Assembly (NCBI RefSeq): GCF_900113225.1
Contig: NZ_FOZE01000003.1
Span: forward strand, 434,001-498,000
Origin: Mitsuaria sp. PDC51
GTDB lineage: Bacteria; Pseudomonadota; Gammaproteobacteria; Burkholderiales; Burkholderiaceae_C
DNA length: 64,000 nt
Direction of reading: 5' to 3'
Shown here: one piece after another, positions 28,592 through 37,857 of the stretch
How the letters are laid out: every line of letters begins with the position of its first letter
Position numbering within the stretch: position 1 is the first letter of the stretch
Program-made: the position numbers and the translations under genes
Notes under the pieces: model-generated
What the model saw: only the letters and a program-made list of their open reading frames with translations
What the model was told of the DNA's origin: nothing
Databases searched by the model: none

Positions 28592-29209
28592 TTACTTCTT
28601 CGGCGTCGGCGCGGGCTTGGCGGCCGGCTTCGGGGCCGAGGCGGCCGGCGCCGGACCCGCTTCCAGGCCGAGCTGCTTGGCGACGTTCTGCTGCAGCGCG
28701 GTGAACTTCTCGTCCAACTGCTTGCCGTTGTCGTCGATCAGCTTCTTCGTGTAGAGGCTCTGCAGCTCCTGCGAGGACTCGGCGAACTTCTTGCTCACCG
28801 GCGATTCCAGCCAGGCCAGCAGCTGCTTGAGCTCGTCCTCGGTGAACTTCTCGTCCAGCGCCACGCCCATGGTCGACGGGGCCAGCTTCATGCCCTTGTC
28901 GACCAGCGGCTTGGCGTTGTCTTCCAGGAACTTGCGCAGGTCGGCATCGATCTGCTTGGCGGTGGCTTCGCGCTTGGCTTCGGGCACGTTGCGCAGGGCC
29001 GGCGCGGCCTTGGCGGCCAACTCGTTGACCGGGCGGCTCAGCACGCCCATGGTCAGGGCCTCGATCGCGGGCTGCTGGATCTTCAGGATCTTCGCGATGA
29101 CGTCCTTCTTGGACTGCGGGCTGTCAGCCTTCTGCGCGAAGACGACGGGGCTCGCCAGCAGCGAGGCGGCGATGGCGCCGGCTTGGATGGACTTCAGCAA
29201 CAAGGTCAT
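28592..29209 (-). CDS. DUF2059-domain periplasmic protein
   Basis: A 205-residue exported protein. Residues 1-25 are a Sec signal peptide ending at VVFAQ. The body is helical, with the DUF2059-like core [23 protein letters not shown] followed by [21 protein letters not shown]. The C-terminus is an Ala/Pro/Lys-rich tail ([20 protein letters not shown]). The ATG overlaps the gyrA stop by 4 bp, a conserved arrangement in related betaproteobacteria. Function unknown; its conserved place after gyrA does not by itself show a link to topoisomerase. Confidence 0.85.
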   Translation of the reverse strand: MTLLLKSIQAGAIAASLLASPVVFAQKADSPQSKKDVIAKILKIQQPAIEALTMGVLSRPVNELAAKAAPALRNVPEAKREATAKQIDADLRKFLEDNAKPLVDKGMKLAPSTMGVALDEKFTEDELKQLLAWLESPVSKKFAESSQELQSLYTKKLIDDNGKQLDEKFTALQQNVAKQLGLEAGPAPAASAPKPAAKPAPTPKK

Positions 29210-31890
29210 TCCTTCACGTCGGGGGTGGAGTCGCCCGCGGCGCTCGTGGCGTCGCCGGCATCGGAACCGGCGCCGCCCGCGGCGTCGTCGGTCGATTCTG
29301 TCGTCTCGTTCGCATCGTTCTCGACGATGCGCTGCAGGCCCGAGAGCTTGGCGCCCTCGTCCAGCGAAATCAGCGTCACGCCCTGCGTGGCGCGACCCAG
29401 TTCGCGGATCTCGGCCACCCGTGTGCGTACCAGCACGCCGGTGTCGGTGATCAGCATGATCTCATCCTCGGGGCGGACCAGCGTCGCCGCGACGACCTTG
29501 CCGTTGCGCTCGCTCTGCTGGATCGCGATCATGCCCTTCGTGCCGCGGCCGTGGCGCGTGTATTCCACGATGCTGGTGCGCTTGCCGTAGCCGTTCTCGG
29601 TGGCGGTCAGCACGCTCTGCGTCTCGTCCTCGGCCACCAGCATCGCGATCAGGCGCTGGTCGGGTTCGAGCATCATGCCGCGCACGCCGCGGGCCTGGCG
29701 GCCCATCGGGCGGACGTCGTCCTCGTCGAAGCGCACGGCCTTGCCGCCGTCGGAGAACAGCATGACGTCATGCTGGCCGTCGGTCAGCGCGGCGCCGATC
29801 AGGTAGTCGCCCTCGTCCAGGTCGACGGCGATGATGCCGGCCTTGCGCGGGTTGCTGAAGTCCTTCAGCGAGGTCTTCTTGACGGTGCCCAGCGCGGTGG
29901 CGAAGAAGATGAAGTGGTCTTCCGGGAACGAGCGGAACTCGCCCGTCAGCGGCAGCACGACGTTGATCTTCTCTTCCGGCTGCAGCGGGAACATGTTGAC
30001 GATCGGCTTGCCGCGCGCGTTGCGCGAGCCCTGCGGCACTTCCCAGACCTTCAGCCAGTAGACGCGACCGCGGTTGCTGAAGCACAGCATCCAGTCATGC
30101 GTGTTGGCGATGAAGAGTTGGTCGATCCAGTCGTCGTCCTTGGTGGCGGTGGCCTGCTTGCCGCGGCCGCCGCGGCGCTGGGCGCGGTACTCGCTCAGCG
30201 CCTGGCTCTTGATGTAGCCGGTGTGGGACAGCGTCACGACCATGTCGGTCGGCGTGATCAAGTCCTCGGTGCCGAGTTCCTGGGCGTTGTGCTCGATCAC
30301 GCTGCGGCGCGCGCCCAGCTTGGTCTGGCCGAACTCCTGGCGCACCGACGCCAGTTCGTCGCCGATGATCGTCGTCACGCGCGCGGGCGTGGCAAGGATG
30401 TCCAGCAGGTCGGCGATCTGCGCCATCACGTCGCGGTATTCGCCGACGATCTTGTCCTGCTCCAGCCCGGTCAGGCGCTGCAGGCGCATCTGCAGGATTT
30501 CGCCGGCCTGGTCGTCGGACAGCTTGTAGAGCCCGTCCTCCTGCATGCCGTATTGCGCCGGCAGGCCTTCGGGGCGGTAGGCGTTGCGGCCGCCGGCGGT
30601 CTCGCCCTCGGCGCGCGACAGCATCTCGCGCACCAGCGACGAATCCCAGGCCCGCGCCATCAGTTCGGCCTTGGCCACCGGCGGGGTCGGGCTGCGCTTG
30701 ATGATCTCGATGAAGTCGTCGATGTTGGCCAGCGCCACCGCCAGGCCTTCCAGCACATGGCCACGCTCGCGCGCCTTGCGCAGTTCGAACACGGTGCGGC
30801 GGGTGACGACCTCGCGGCGGTGCTCCAGGAAGACCGTGATCAGGTCCTTCAGGTTGCACAGCTTGGGCTGGCCGTCGACCAGCGCCACCATGTTCATGCC
30901 GAAGCTGTCCTGCAGCTGGGTCTGCTTGTACAGGTTGTTCAGGACGACTTCCGGGACCTCGCCGCGCTTGAGCTCGATCACCACGCGCATCCCGGACTTG
31001 TCGGATTCGTCCTGGATGTGGCTGATGCCCTCGATCTTCTTTTCCTGGACCAGCTCGGCGATGCGCTCGAGCAGGGTCTTCTTGTTCACCTGATAGGGGA
31101 TCTCGTCGACGATGATCGCCTGGCGCTGGCCGCGATCGATGTCCTCGAAATGGACCTTGGCGCGCATCACGACCTTGCCGCGGCCGGTGCGGTAGCCCTC
31201 GCGCACGCCCGACAGGCCGTAGATGATCCCGGAGGTGGGGAAGTCCGGCGCGGGGATGATCTCCATCAGCTCGTCGATCGAGCAGTCGGGATTCTTCAGC
31301 GCGTGCAGGCAGGCGTCGACGACCTCGTTGAGGTTGTGCGGCGGGATATTCGTGGCCATGCCGACCGCGATACCGGCCGCGCCGTTGATCAGCAGATTCG
31401 GAAGGCGCGCCGGCAAAACCAGCGGTTCCTTTTCGCTGCCGTCGTAGTTCGGGCCGTAGTCGACGGTTTCCTTGTCGATATCGGCCAGCATTTCGTGGGC
31501 GATTTTCGACAAGCGGATTTCGGTGTATCGCATGGCCGCGGCGTTGTCGCCGTCGACCGAGCCGAAATTCCCCTGGCCGTCCACCAGCATGTGGCGCAGC
31601 GAGAAGTCCTGCGCCATCCGGACGATGGTGTCGTACACGGCGCTGTCGCCGTGCGGGTGGTATTTACCGATGACGTCGCCGACGATACGGGCCGACTTCT
31701 TGTAGGGCCGGTTCCAGTCGTTGTTCAGTTCGTGCATCGCGAAGAGCACGCGCCGGTGCACCGGCTTGAGGCCGTCGCGGGCGTCGGGCAGCGCACGGCC
31801 GACGATCACGCTCATCGCGTAATCCAAGTAGGAGCGGCGCATCTCCTCTTCGAGGCTGATCGGCAGGGTTTCCTTGGCGAACTGGGTCAT
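29206..31890 (-). CDS. gyrA: DNA gyrase subunit A
   Basis: An 894-residue type II topoisomerase subunit that cuts and rejoins DNA to introduce negative supercoils with GyrB. The catalytic tyrosine is Tyr122 ([11 protein letters not shown]). The quinolone-determining region has the sensitive-type residues Ser83 and Asp87 ([10 protein letters not shown]). The C-terminal beta-pinwheel includes the GyrA-box-like QRRGGRGKQ. The C-terminus ends in an acidic, low-complexity Thr/Asp/Ala-rich tail. A possible -10 (TAGAAT; plus-strand 31946-31951) lies upstream, facing away from ompA. Confidence 0.98.
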   Translation of the reverse strand: MTQFAKETLPISLEEEMRRSYLDYAMSVIVGRALPDARDGLKPVHRRVLFAMHELNNDWNRPYKKSARIVGDVIGKYHPHGDSAVYDTIVRMAQDFSLRHMLVDGQGNFGSVDGDNAAAMRYTEIRLSKIAHEMLADIDKETVDYGPNYDGSEKEPLVLPARLPNLLINGAAGIAVGMATNIPPHNLNEVVDACLHALKNPDCSIDELMEIIPAPDFPTSGIIYGLSGVREGYRTGRGKVVMRAKVHFEDIDRGQRQAIIVDEIPYQVNKKTLLERIAELVQEKKIEGISHIQDESDKSGMRVVIELKRGEVPEVVLNNLYKQTQLQDSFGMNMVALVDGQPKLCNLKDLITVFLEHRREVVTRRTVFELRKARERGHVLEGLAVALANIDDFIEIIKRSPTPPVAKAELMARAWDSSLVREMLSRAEGETAGGRNAYRPEGLPAQYGMQEDGLYKLSDDQAGEILQMRLQRLTGLEQDKIVGEYRDVMAQIADLLDILATPARVTTIIGDELASVRQEFGQTKLGARRSVIEHNAQELGTEDLITPTDMVVTLSHTGYIKSQALSEYRAQRRGGRGKQATATKDDDWIDQLFIANTHDWMLCFSNRGRVYWLKVWEVPQGSRNARGKPIVNMFPLQPEEKINVVLPLTGEFRSFPEDHFIFFATALGTVKKTSLKDFSNPRKAGIIAVDLDEGDYLIGAALTDGQHDVMLFSDGGKAVRFDEDDVRPMGRQARGVRGMMLEPDQRLIAMLVAEDETQSVLTATENGYGKRTSIVEYTRHGRGTKGMIAIQQSERNGKVVAATLVRPEDEIMLITDTGVLVRTRVAEIRELGRATQGVTLISLDEGAKLSGLQRIVENDANETTESTDDAAGGAGSDAGDATSAAGDSTPDVKE

Positions 31891-32036
31891 GCGCTGGGGG
31901 CCGCGCGCACGCGTGCGCAGCCTCTGGAGAGATCGGAAGTCGGTGATTCTAATTGCGCGCGCTTGTCGTGCTTGCGCAACACGTTCATGAACAGTTGCAG
32001 CGCGTGCCGCGAGAATGGAGGCGTCCTGTTGCCCTA

Positions 32037-32149
32037 TGGCACAATCGGTTCGTCCCTAGGAGAAACCCTTGGTCAGGGAACTCCTGAGGTTTTAGTTCCG
32101 ACATTGGACGTTTCGCAGGGCAACTGCGGCTTTCCTTGAGAGGAGAATC
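32037..32149 (+). promoter_or_regulatory. ompA promoter and structured leader
   Basis: An extended -10 (TGGCACAAT, 32037-32045) lacks a clear -35 and would start transcription near 32052, giving a leader of about 98 bases. Bases 32055-32062 and 32081-32089 (CCTAGGAG/CTCCTGAGG) can pair with one bulge, with a smaller ACCCT/AGGG pairing inside. The ribosome binding site AGGAG lies 6 bases before the ATG. Folded leaders that stabilise mRNA are known for ompA genes; here it is inferred. Confidence 0.45.
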
Positions 32150-32797
32150 ATGAAGAAACTGAACCGCGTGGCAGCGCTCTTTGCTGTCGCCGCTGTGGCC
32201 ACCTCGGGCGTCATGGCCCAAACCGTGGACAACTGGCGCGCAACGGATGGCACCGTTTGGAAGAACGGCACCAACGAGCTGTGCTGGCGCGATGCATTCT
32301 GGACCCCGGCCACGGCCGCCAAGGACTGCGACGGCGCCCTGAAGCCGGTGGCTGCTCCTGTAGCCGCTCCGGCCGCTCCGGCTCCCGCCCCGGCGGTGAC
32401 CCCGGCCCCGGCGCCCAAGCCGGTGGTGGCTCCGACCAGCGAAAAGGTCACCTACGCCGCTGACGCCTTCTTCGACTTCGACAAGTCGGTCCTGAAGCCG
32501 GAAGCCAAGGCCAAGCTGGATGACCTGGTCTCCAAGACCGGCGGCATCAACCTGGAAGTGATCATCGCCGTCGGCCACACCGACAGCGTCGGCACGGATG
32601 CCTACAACCAGAAGCTGTCGGTTCGCCGCGCTGAAGCCGTGAAGGCCTATCTGGTGTCGAAGGGTCTGGAAAAGAACCGCGTCTACACCGAAGGCAAGGG
32701 CAAGAAGCAGCCCATCGCCGACAACAAGACCGCGGAAGGCCGCGCCAAGAACCGCCGCGTCGAAATCGAAGTGGTCGGTACCCGCGCCGTCAAGTAA
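32150..32797 (+). CDS. ompA: OmpA-family peptidoglycan-binding protein
   Basis: A 215-residue envelope protein. Residues 1-23 form a signal peptide (cleavage after MAQ-type context). A short domain with two Cys (ELCWRDAFW, AKDCDG), an Ala/Pro-rich linker and the C-terminal OmpA-like peptidoglycan-binding domain follow (YAADAFFDFDKSVLKPEAKAKLD, GHTDSVGTDAYNQKLSVRRAEAV, GKKQPIADNKTAEGRAKNRRVEI). The eight-strand barrel of E. coli OmpA is absent, as usual for the short betaproteobacterial form found beside gyrA. It has a strong AGGAG site and a downstream terminator. Probably abundant and structural. Confidence 0.95.
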   Translation: MKKLNRVAALFAVAAVATSGVMAQTVDNWRATDGTVWKNGTNELCWRDAFWTPATAAKDCDGALKPVAAPVAAPAAPAPAPAVTPAPAPKPVVAPTSEKVTYAADAFFDFDKSVLKPEAKAKLDDLVSKTGGINLEVIIAVGHTDSVGTDAYNQKLSVRRAEAVKAYLVSKGLEKNRVYTEGKGKKQPIADNKTAEGRAKNRRVEIEVVGTRAVK

Positions 32798-32831
32798 ACG
32801 GTACGGTGGCGACTTCGGTCGCCATCCCGCA

Positions 32832-32865
32832 AACCCCGCCAGCCATCAGGCTCGCGGGGTTTTTT
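32832..32865 (+). terminator. Rho-independent terminator after ompA
   Basis: An 8-bp stem (AACCCCGC 32832-32839 / GCGGGGTT 32854-32861) is followed by a T-run to 32865. It lies 35 bp past the ompA stop and separates it from ubiG. Confidence 0.93.
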
Positions 32866-32938
32866 CATTGATGCGTCATTGGCGCGGCGCGCGCGGAATC
32901 GAGCCTCCCGCCGGTGGGCTCGGCTACCATTGCGCCCC

Positions 32939-33640
32939 ATGGCGAATGTCGATGCAAAAGAGCTCGAGAAGTTCAGCGAGCTGGCCCACCGCTGGTGGGA
33001 TACCGAAAGTGAATTCAAGCCGCTTCACCAGATCAATCCCTTGCGATTGAACTGGATCGACGGCCTCTGCGGCTTGCAAGGCAAGACGACGCTGGACGTC
33101 GGTTGCGGCGGCGGCATCCTGGCCGATGCGATGGCGCGCAAGGGAGCGAACGTGCTGGGTATCGACCTGGCGACGAAATCGCTGCGCGTGGCCGAATTGC
33201 ATGCGATGGAGGCGGGTACCGAGAACGTCGCCTACCAAGAGATCGCCGTTGAGGACCTGGCGCGGGAGCGCCCCGCCTCCTTCGAGGTGGTGACCTGCAT
33301 GGAGATGCTTGAGCACGTGCCGGACCCTGCGTCGGTGGTCACCGCGCTGGGTCAACTCGTGAAGCCCGGCGGGTGGGTGTTCCTGTCGACGCTGAATCGC
33401 AACGCCAAGTCCTTTCTTTTCGCGATCGTCGGAGCGGAGTACGTCCTGCGCATGCTGCCCGCCGGCACCCACGAATACGCGCGCTTCATCCGCCCGTCGG
33501 AGCTGGCGCAGATGTGCCGAGACGCCGGCTTGGAAGTGCAAGGCGCGAAGGGCCTGACCTTCAACCCGCTCACCCAGCGCTATGCCTTGAACGCGGATAC
33601 CGACGTCAACTACCTGCTGGCTTGCCGCCGTCCCGCATGA
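32939..33640 (+). CDS. ubiG: Ubiquinone biosynthesis O-methyltransferase
   Basis: A 233-residue SAM-dependent methyltransferase performing both O-methylations of ubiquinone synthesis. The family signature is at the start ([31 protein letters not shown]). The SAM-binding motif is [26 protein letters not shown], followed by [27 protein letters not shown] and the final NPLTQRYAL also fit. The ATG at 32939 fits the conserved N-terminus although no ribosome binding site is visible. The stop overlaps the gph ATG (ATGA). Confidence 0.97.
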   Translation: MANVDAKELEKFSELAHRWWDTESEFKPLHQINPLRLNWIDGLCGLQGKTTLDVGCGGGILADAMARKGANVLGIDLATKSLRVAELHAMEAGTENVAYQEIAVEDLARERPASFEVVTCMEMLEHVPDPASVVTALGQLVKPGGWVFLSTLNRNAKSFLFAIVGAEYVLRMLPAGTHEYARFIRPSELAQMCRDAGLEVQGAKGLTFNPLTQRYALNADTDVNYLLACRRPA

Positions 33641-34344
33641 GCGCGGCGATGCTGAATTCGCCTCCCGGCGTGGCCACGCGCGCTGCGATCAGAACCGTGC
33701 TGTTCGATCTGGATGGCACGCTGGTGGACAGCGCCCCGGATCTGGCCGGCGCGACCAACGAAATGCTCATCGCGCGCGGCCTGCCCGAAGTGCCGTTCGA
33801 GCGCCTGCGTCCGATGGTGGGCGCGGGCGCGCGCGGAATGATGGGCGTGGCCTTTGGCGTGTCGCCGAAGGAGATGACGTTCCCAGCGCTCCGCGACGAG
33901 TTCTTCGACCGCTACGAGCGTCGCCTGCTTCGCGCGACACGCCCGTTCGACGGTGTCGCTGCGATGCTGCAGGCGCTGTCCGACGACGGCTTGAGCTGGG
34001 GCATCGTGACCAACAAGTCGGAGCGCTTCGCGCTGCCGTTGGCGCGGGGGCTCGGTTGGTCCGAACGCGCGGCGGCGGTGGTTGGAGGCGACACGACGCC
34101 GCACAGCAAGCCGCACCCGGAGCCGCTCCTGGAGGCGGCCCGTCGGGCCGGCGTCGCGCCGGGTGAGTGCGTGTATGTCGGCGATGACGCGCGCGACGTG
34201 CTGGCGGGACGAGCGGCTGGCATGCCGACGATCGCCGTGCGCTGGGGCTATCTGGGGGATGGTGAGCCGATCGAGGCCTGGGGTGCGGACGTGGTTCTCG
34301 ACACCCCATCGCAGCTCGTCGAGTGGCTGAGAGCCGCGCGCTGA
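33637..34344 (+). CDS. gph: Phosphoglycolate phosphatase
   Basis: A 235-residue HAD-superfamily phosphatase clearing 2-phosphoglycolate. Motif I is [15 protein letters not shown], motif II lies in [11 protein letters not shown], the motif III Lys is in [12 protein letters not shown], and motif IV is [17 protein letters not shown]. The start overlaps the ubiG stop by 4 bp, showing translational coupling; the ubiG-gph pair is conserved in this group. Phosphoglycolate is the expected substrate, but Gph-type HAD enzymes can act on others. Confidence 0.94.
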   Translation: MSAAMLNSPPGVATRAAIRTVLFDLDGTLVDSAPDLAGATNEMLIARGLPEVPFERLRPMVGAGARGMMGVAFGVSPKEMTFPALRDEFFDRYERRLLRATRPFDGVAAMLQALSDDGLSWGIVTNKSERFALPLARGLGWSERAAAVVGGDTTPHSKPHPEPLLEAARRAGVAPGECVYVGDDARDVLAGRAAGMPTIAVRWGYLGDGEPIEAWGADVVLDTPSQLVEWLRAAR

Positions 34345-34426
34345 GCCTGTGGCTCAAGCGTTCAGGGCCGCTGCGAATCGAACTTCAGAAAGATTACCGC
34401 CGCCCGGGGCTTGAAGTCCGCGCGAC

Positions 34427-34435
34427 TGGCATAAT
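34427..34435 (+). promoter_or_regulatory. Extended -10 promoter of the tmRNA gene
   Basis: TGGCATAAT at 34427-34435 is a good extended -10. A TTGAAG at 34411 is too close to be a standard -35. Transcription would begin about 13 bases before the mature 5' end at 34455, leaving a short pyrimidine-rich (CT)n leader for removal by RNase P. Confidence 0.5.
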
Positions 34436-34454
34436 CTGCGACTTCTCTCTCTCT

Positions 34455-34828
34455 GGGGCCGACCTGGTTTCGACGTGGGTACGGATTCGGAGTAGGGCAT
34501 GCCGAGGGCCAGGCACCTCGTAAATCCATCTGGAAAAAACCAACTGCGAACGATAACACGTACGCTCTCGCGGCTTAAACCCCGCGGACCTCTCACCGGT
34601 TGGCCGATGGGCCGGGTGAAGGGACGCAAGTCCTGACACAGAGAGGTTATTCACATTGGCTGGCTGTCATTCGTGCACCTTGGGTGACGGCGAGATTTAG
34701 GGTGCTGGCTGATCCCGCAGCGTGCTCCTGCGCGACGGGGTTGGCGAGAACCAAATCAGAGAGCTAAGCATGTAGAACTGCCCGATGAAGGCTTGCGGAC
34801 GCGGGTTCAATTCCCGCCGGCTCCACCA
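34455..34828 (+). ncRNA. ssrA: Transfer-messenger RNA (tmRNA)
   Basis: A 374-nt one-piece tmRNA that rescues stalled ribosomes and tags the unfinished peptide for proteolysis. The 5' end (GGGGCCGACCTGGTTTCGAC) pairs with the 3' end (CGGCTCCACCA) as a tRNA-like acceptor stem, and a T-arm (GCGGGTTCAATTCCCGCC) precedes the CCA. The tag reading frame is 34546-34578 and gives ANDNTYALAA followed by TAA, with the usual ALAA end. The gene follows gph, and a strong terminator lies 33 bp downstream. No integrase or attachment duplication was seen, although ssrA is a common integration site. Confidence 0.97.
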
Positions 34829-34860
34829 TATTCGAGTGTCATGACCGCTCATGACCTCCC

Positions 34861-34902
34861 AAGCGCCTAAGTGAACCAAGCACTTAGGCGCTTTTTGTTT
34901 TT
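34861..34902 (+). terminator. Rho-independent terminator after ssrA
   Basis: A 12-bp stem (AGCGCCTAAGTG 34862-34873 / CACTTAGGCGCT 34881-34892) is followed by TTTTGTTTTT. It is a strong intrinsic terminator just past the tmRNA 3' end. Confidence 0.95.
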
Positions 34903-35101
34903 GGGCTCGGTGCCCGAATTCCTGCATGGCGTCGCGCACCCTGACCCCATCCGTCGCGGCCGACGGACAGTTCCTGGATTTTTCGCGACCTGCTCGCGCA
35001 GGGGTGTACCGGACCGCGCGGCGGTTGACGATACTTCCGCGCGTCGCGCCTCGAGGGAGCTGCCGCATGGTGCGGTGGAGCGAGGCCACAGTGCGTCCAC
35101 C

Positions 35102-37018
35102 ATGCTTGCATCCGTCATTGACCATCGCCGCCGTGGCGCTTCGCCGCTGCGTTCCTCCGGGCCCTGGCACCTCGTGGCCATCGCCGTCGCCGCCGCGGCG
35201 CTGACGGCCTGCGGCGGCGGCTCGTCGGACGACGACCCCGCGCCCGAGGCCACGCCCCGGACCGCGGCGACCCTGGTGCGCGTCGCTGCGGAGGCGGCGG
35301 GAAGCCACTGCGCCGCGGGCGGCACGCGCGTGGAGTCCGGCGCGGATGCCGACGGCAACGGACAGCTCGCCGACGGCGAGGTGTCCAGCACGCAGTACGT
35401 CTGCAACGGTCTGAACGGCGGCGCGGGTGCCGAGGGCCGGTCGATGCTGGTTCGAGTCCGAGCCGAAGCCGTCGGCGCCAACTGCGCGCAAGGCGGCTCG
35501 GCGGTGATGGCGGGGCTGGATGCCGACGGCAACGGCGCGCTGGATTCGGGTGAGGTCAGTAGCGTGGCCTATGTCTGCAATGGCGCGAACGGCTCCAACG
35601 GCTCAAACGGCACGCCAGGCTCCGCCGGCCCCACAGGACCCACAGGACCCACAGGCCCCACAGGCGCATCGGGCCTCGACGCCCTCGTCGCGGTCACCGC
35701 GGAGTCGGCCGGTGCGAATTGCGCCTATGGCGGCCAGCGCGTGCAATCCGGCCAGGACGCCAACCGCAACGGCGTGCTGGATGCCGGCGAGGTGACGTCC
35801 ACGGCCTATGCCTGCAGTGCCGCGCCGGCGGACACGCGCTGGGTGAATGTGACGTCCGCCACCGCGCAGGCCGACTCGAACACCGGCTATCTCGCCAATG
35901 CGAGCGGGCCCGTGGTCCTCACGCTGCCCGCCTCACCGGCCGTGGGCGACTGGATCAAGGTCACCGGAGTGGGCGCCGGCGGTTGGACGATCGCGCAGAA
36001 CGCCGGCCAGCGGATCACGACGACCGGATTACCCGGCGGCAACACCGTGACCTGGACGGCCCAGGCACCGACCGGCACCTGGGTCGCGGTGGCGATGTCG
36101 GCTGACGGCGCACGCCAGGTCGCCGCGTCGGCATCCGGCGAGCTCTACACCTCCGAGGACGCCGGTGCGCACTGGACGGTGCGTCTCACCGGGCAGCCGT
36201 GGTCCAGCGTCGCGATGTCCTCCGATGGACAGACGATCCTGGCGGCGGTCAACGGCGGGGCGCTCTACCTGTCGACGGACGGAGGGAACAACTGGTCCAA
36301 CGACGGCAGCAGCAGGGCGTGGACCGCCGTCGCCAGTTCGGCCGACGGCACGCGCCTGGTGGCCACGGCCTACCTCGGACAGATCTGGACCTCGGCCGAC
36401 AGCGGCGGCAGTTGGACGGCGCGCGACAGCAATCGCGCCTGGCGTACCGTGAGCGCCTCGGCGGACGGCCGCGTGCAGGTCGCGGGCACCAACGGCTCGC
36501 AGCTGTATGTGTCGACGGACTACGGCGTCAGCTGGACCGCGCGGGCGTCCGCCCAGTTCTGGTGGGGGTCGGCGGCATCGGCCGATGGACGGCGCCTGTA
36601 CGCCACGGTCGACACGGGCGCGATCTGGCGCTCCGATGATTTCGGCACCTCGTGGGAAGCCGTGACGATGAGCCGGGACTGGCGCGACATCGCCACTTCG
36701 GCGGATGGGCGTCATGTGGTGGCCGCCACGAATGGCGGCGCGCTCTACGAGTCGTCGGACGGTGGCCAGACCTGGCGGTCCACGGCCGATGCGGGCGCCT
36801 GGACGACGGTGGCCAGCAGCGCGAACGGCCTGACCCTGCTGGGCGGCAAGTCCGGCGCGGCGCTGTACGCCGGCACGCGGCGGACATCCACCACCTCGGG
36901 GGTGAGCGGCTCGCTGTCCGGGGGGCAGGGCGACACGCTGCAACTGCAGTACGTCGGCGGCGGCGTGTTCATGCCGATCAGCTATGTCCTGGCGAACCTG
37001 ACGTTCACGCCGCAGTGA
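35102..37018 (+). CDS. Lipoprotein with EF-hand-like repeats, collagen-like linker and Asp-box beta-propeller
   Basis: A 638-residue exported protein starting at the ATG at 35102, which places a signal peptide with lipobox LTAC (before GGGSSDDD) at the N-terminus; the longer frame has no export signal in place. Next come three repeats of about 45 residues, each with two Cys and an EF-hand-like loop (DADGNGQLADGE, DADGNGALDSGE, DANRNGVLDAGE). A GPTGPTGPTGPTG stretch lies between repeats two and three. The last 300 residues hold six Asp-boxes (SxDxGxxW type, e.g. TSEDAGAHW, STDGGNNWS), as in sialidase/BNR propellers. No catalytic sialidase residues are evident. Probably a calcium-binding surface protein. 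Confidence 0.8.
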   Translation: MLASVIDHRRRGASPLRSSGPWHLVAIAVAAAALTACGGGSSDDDPAPEATPRTAATLVRVAAEAAGSHCAAGGTRVESGADADGNGQLADGEVSSTQYVCNGLNGGAGAEGRSMLVRVRAEAVGANCAQGGSAVMAGLDADGNGALDSGEVSSVAYVCNGANGSNGSNGTPGSAGPTGPTGPTGPTGASGLDALVAVTAESAGANCAYGGQRVQSGQDANRNGVLDAGEVTSTAYACSAAPADTRWVNVTSATAQADSNTGYLANASGPVVLTLPASPAVGDWIKVTGVGAGGWTIAQNAGQRITTTGLPGGNTVTWTAQAPTGTWVAVAMSADGARQVAASASGELYTSEDAGAHWTVRLTGQPWSSVAMSSDGQTILAAVNGGALYLSTDGGNNWSNDGSSRAWTAVASSADGTRLVATAYLGQIWTSADSGGSWTARDSNRAWRTVSASADGRVQVAGTNGSQLYVSTDYGVSWTARASAQFWWGSAASADGRRLYATVDTGAIWRSDDFGTSWEAVTMSRDWRDIATSADGRHVVAATNGGALYESSDGGQTWRSTADAGAWTTVASSANGLTLLGGKSGAALYAGTRRTSTTSGVSGSLSGGQGDTLQLQYVGGGVFMPISYVLANLTFTPQ

Positions 37019-37078
37019 CCTCGCTCGGATGAGCGGCCGAATCCCCCAGCAGGGGGCTTCGGGTCCTCGGGACGCCTG

Positions 37079-37855
37079 TCAGGCCGCCGGCACGCACGCC
37101 ATCGCGATGCTGACCCACACGCCCACGCTGAAATACGGCGTCAACCACAGCGCATCGGCCTTCCAGGCCTCCCAGGAGCCGCTGGGCACGCGCCGATGCC
37201 AGGCATCGCGGGCGCCCGCGTCCAGGCGCAGGTAGACCTGCCCGCTGGCGCGCCCGTGCCGGTAGCGGCGCCAGTACATCGGCATGTCGACGGTCACGAC
37301 ATAAGCGACGAAGGACATCGCGCCCACGATGCCGGCGACCGACAGCGCCTGCACCCAGCCTCCGCTGCCGAGGGCGATCACGCCCAGCAGCACGGCCATC
37401 CAGGTGAAACCGCCGGCCCACAGCGCCGATTCCACGGCCTGCGTGATGTGGTTGAGCGTGAGCACGCTGTGCCAGCAGAAGGCCTGCGCCACCACCATGA
37501 ACATCGGAACGGCCCAGGCGGCCGCCTGCACGGCCGGCAGGCCCGCATGGGCGGCCAGCTGATGGACGAACAGGCCCAACTGCAACGCGAAGCAGATCTC
37601 GGCAACCGTGGCCGCGGTGCGGCCCAGGAAGATGCTGGACAGGTGGCTGTCCACCACCACGAGCCGCTCCAGATCCACCCGCGGCAGCAAGGAGCGATAG
37701 GCACACACCAGCACGTAGACGCCGGACAGCCCCAGCTGCACTCGCCCATGAACGCCGGCGACCGGTCCAGCGAGCGCGACGGCGAGCCACAGGCCCAGGT
37801 TCAGCACGGCCAGCGCGCGCAGCGCCCGGCACCATGAGCGCACCTGCGTATCCAT
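37079..37855 (-). CDS. Uncharacterised multi-pass membrane protein, partner of the SPINDLY-like protein
   Basis: A 258-residue protein with about six hydrophobic helices (for example LAVLNLGLWLAVALAGPVAG, VQLGLSGVYVLVCAYRSLL, VPMFMVVAQAFCWHSVLTL, WMAVLLGVIALGSG). It starts at the ATG at 37855, only 2 bp after the stop of the TPR/glycosyltransferase gene, so the pair is one operon. WHSVLTLNHI and CYR-type residues could bind a cofactor, but no family is recognised. Function unknown; a membrane partner for the upstream enzyme is an inference from gene spacing. Confidence 0.65.
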   Translation of the reverse strand: MDTQVRSWCRALRALAVLNLGLWLAVALAGPVAGVHGRVQLGLSGVYVLVCAYRSLLPRVDLERLVVVDSHLSSIFLGRTAATVAEICFALQLGLFVHQLAAHAGLPAVQAAAWAVPMFMVVAQAFCWHSVLTLNHITQAVESALWAGGFTWMAVLLGVIALGSGGWVQALSVAGIVGAMSFVAYVVTVDMPMYWRRYRHGRASGQVYLRLDAGARDAWHRRVPSGSWEAWKADALWLTPYFSVGVWVSIAMACVPAA

Positions 37856-37857
37856 CG

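Noticed and set aside
29551-32139. 862-codon open frame opposite gyrA
   Set aside because: Antisense shadow; composition is not protein-like and gyrA is unambiguous.
34455-35101. tmRNA 3' end as a prophage or island attachment site
   Set aside because: No integrase, no direct repeat of the 3' end and no mobile genes were seen downstream.
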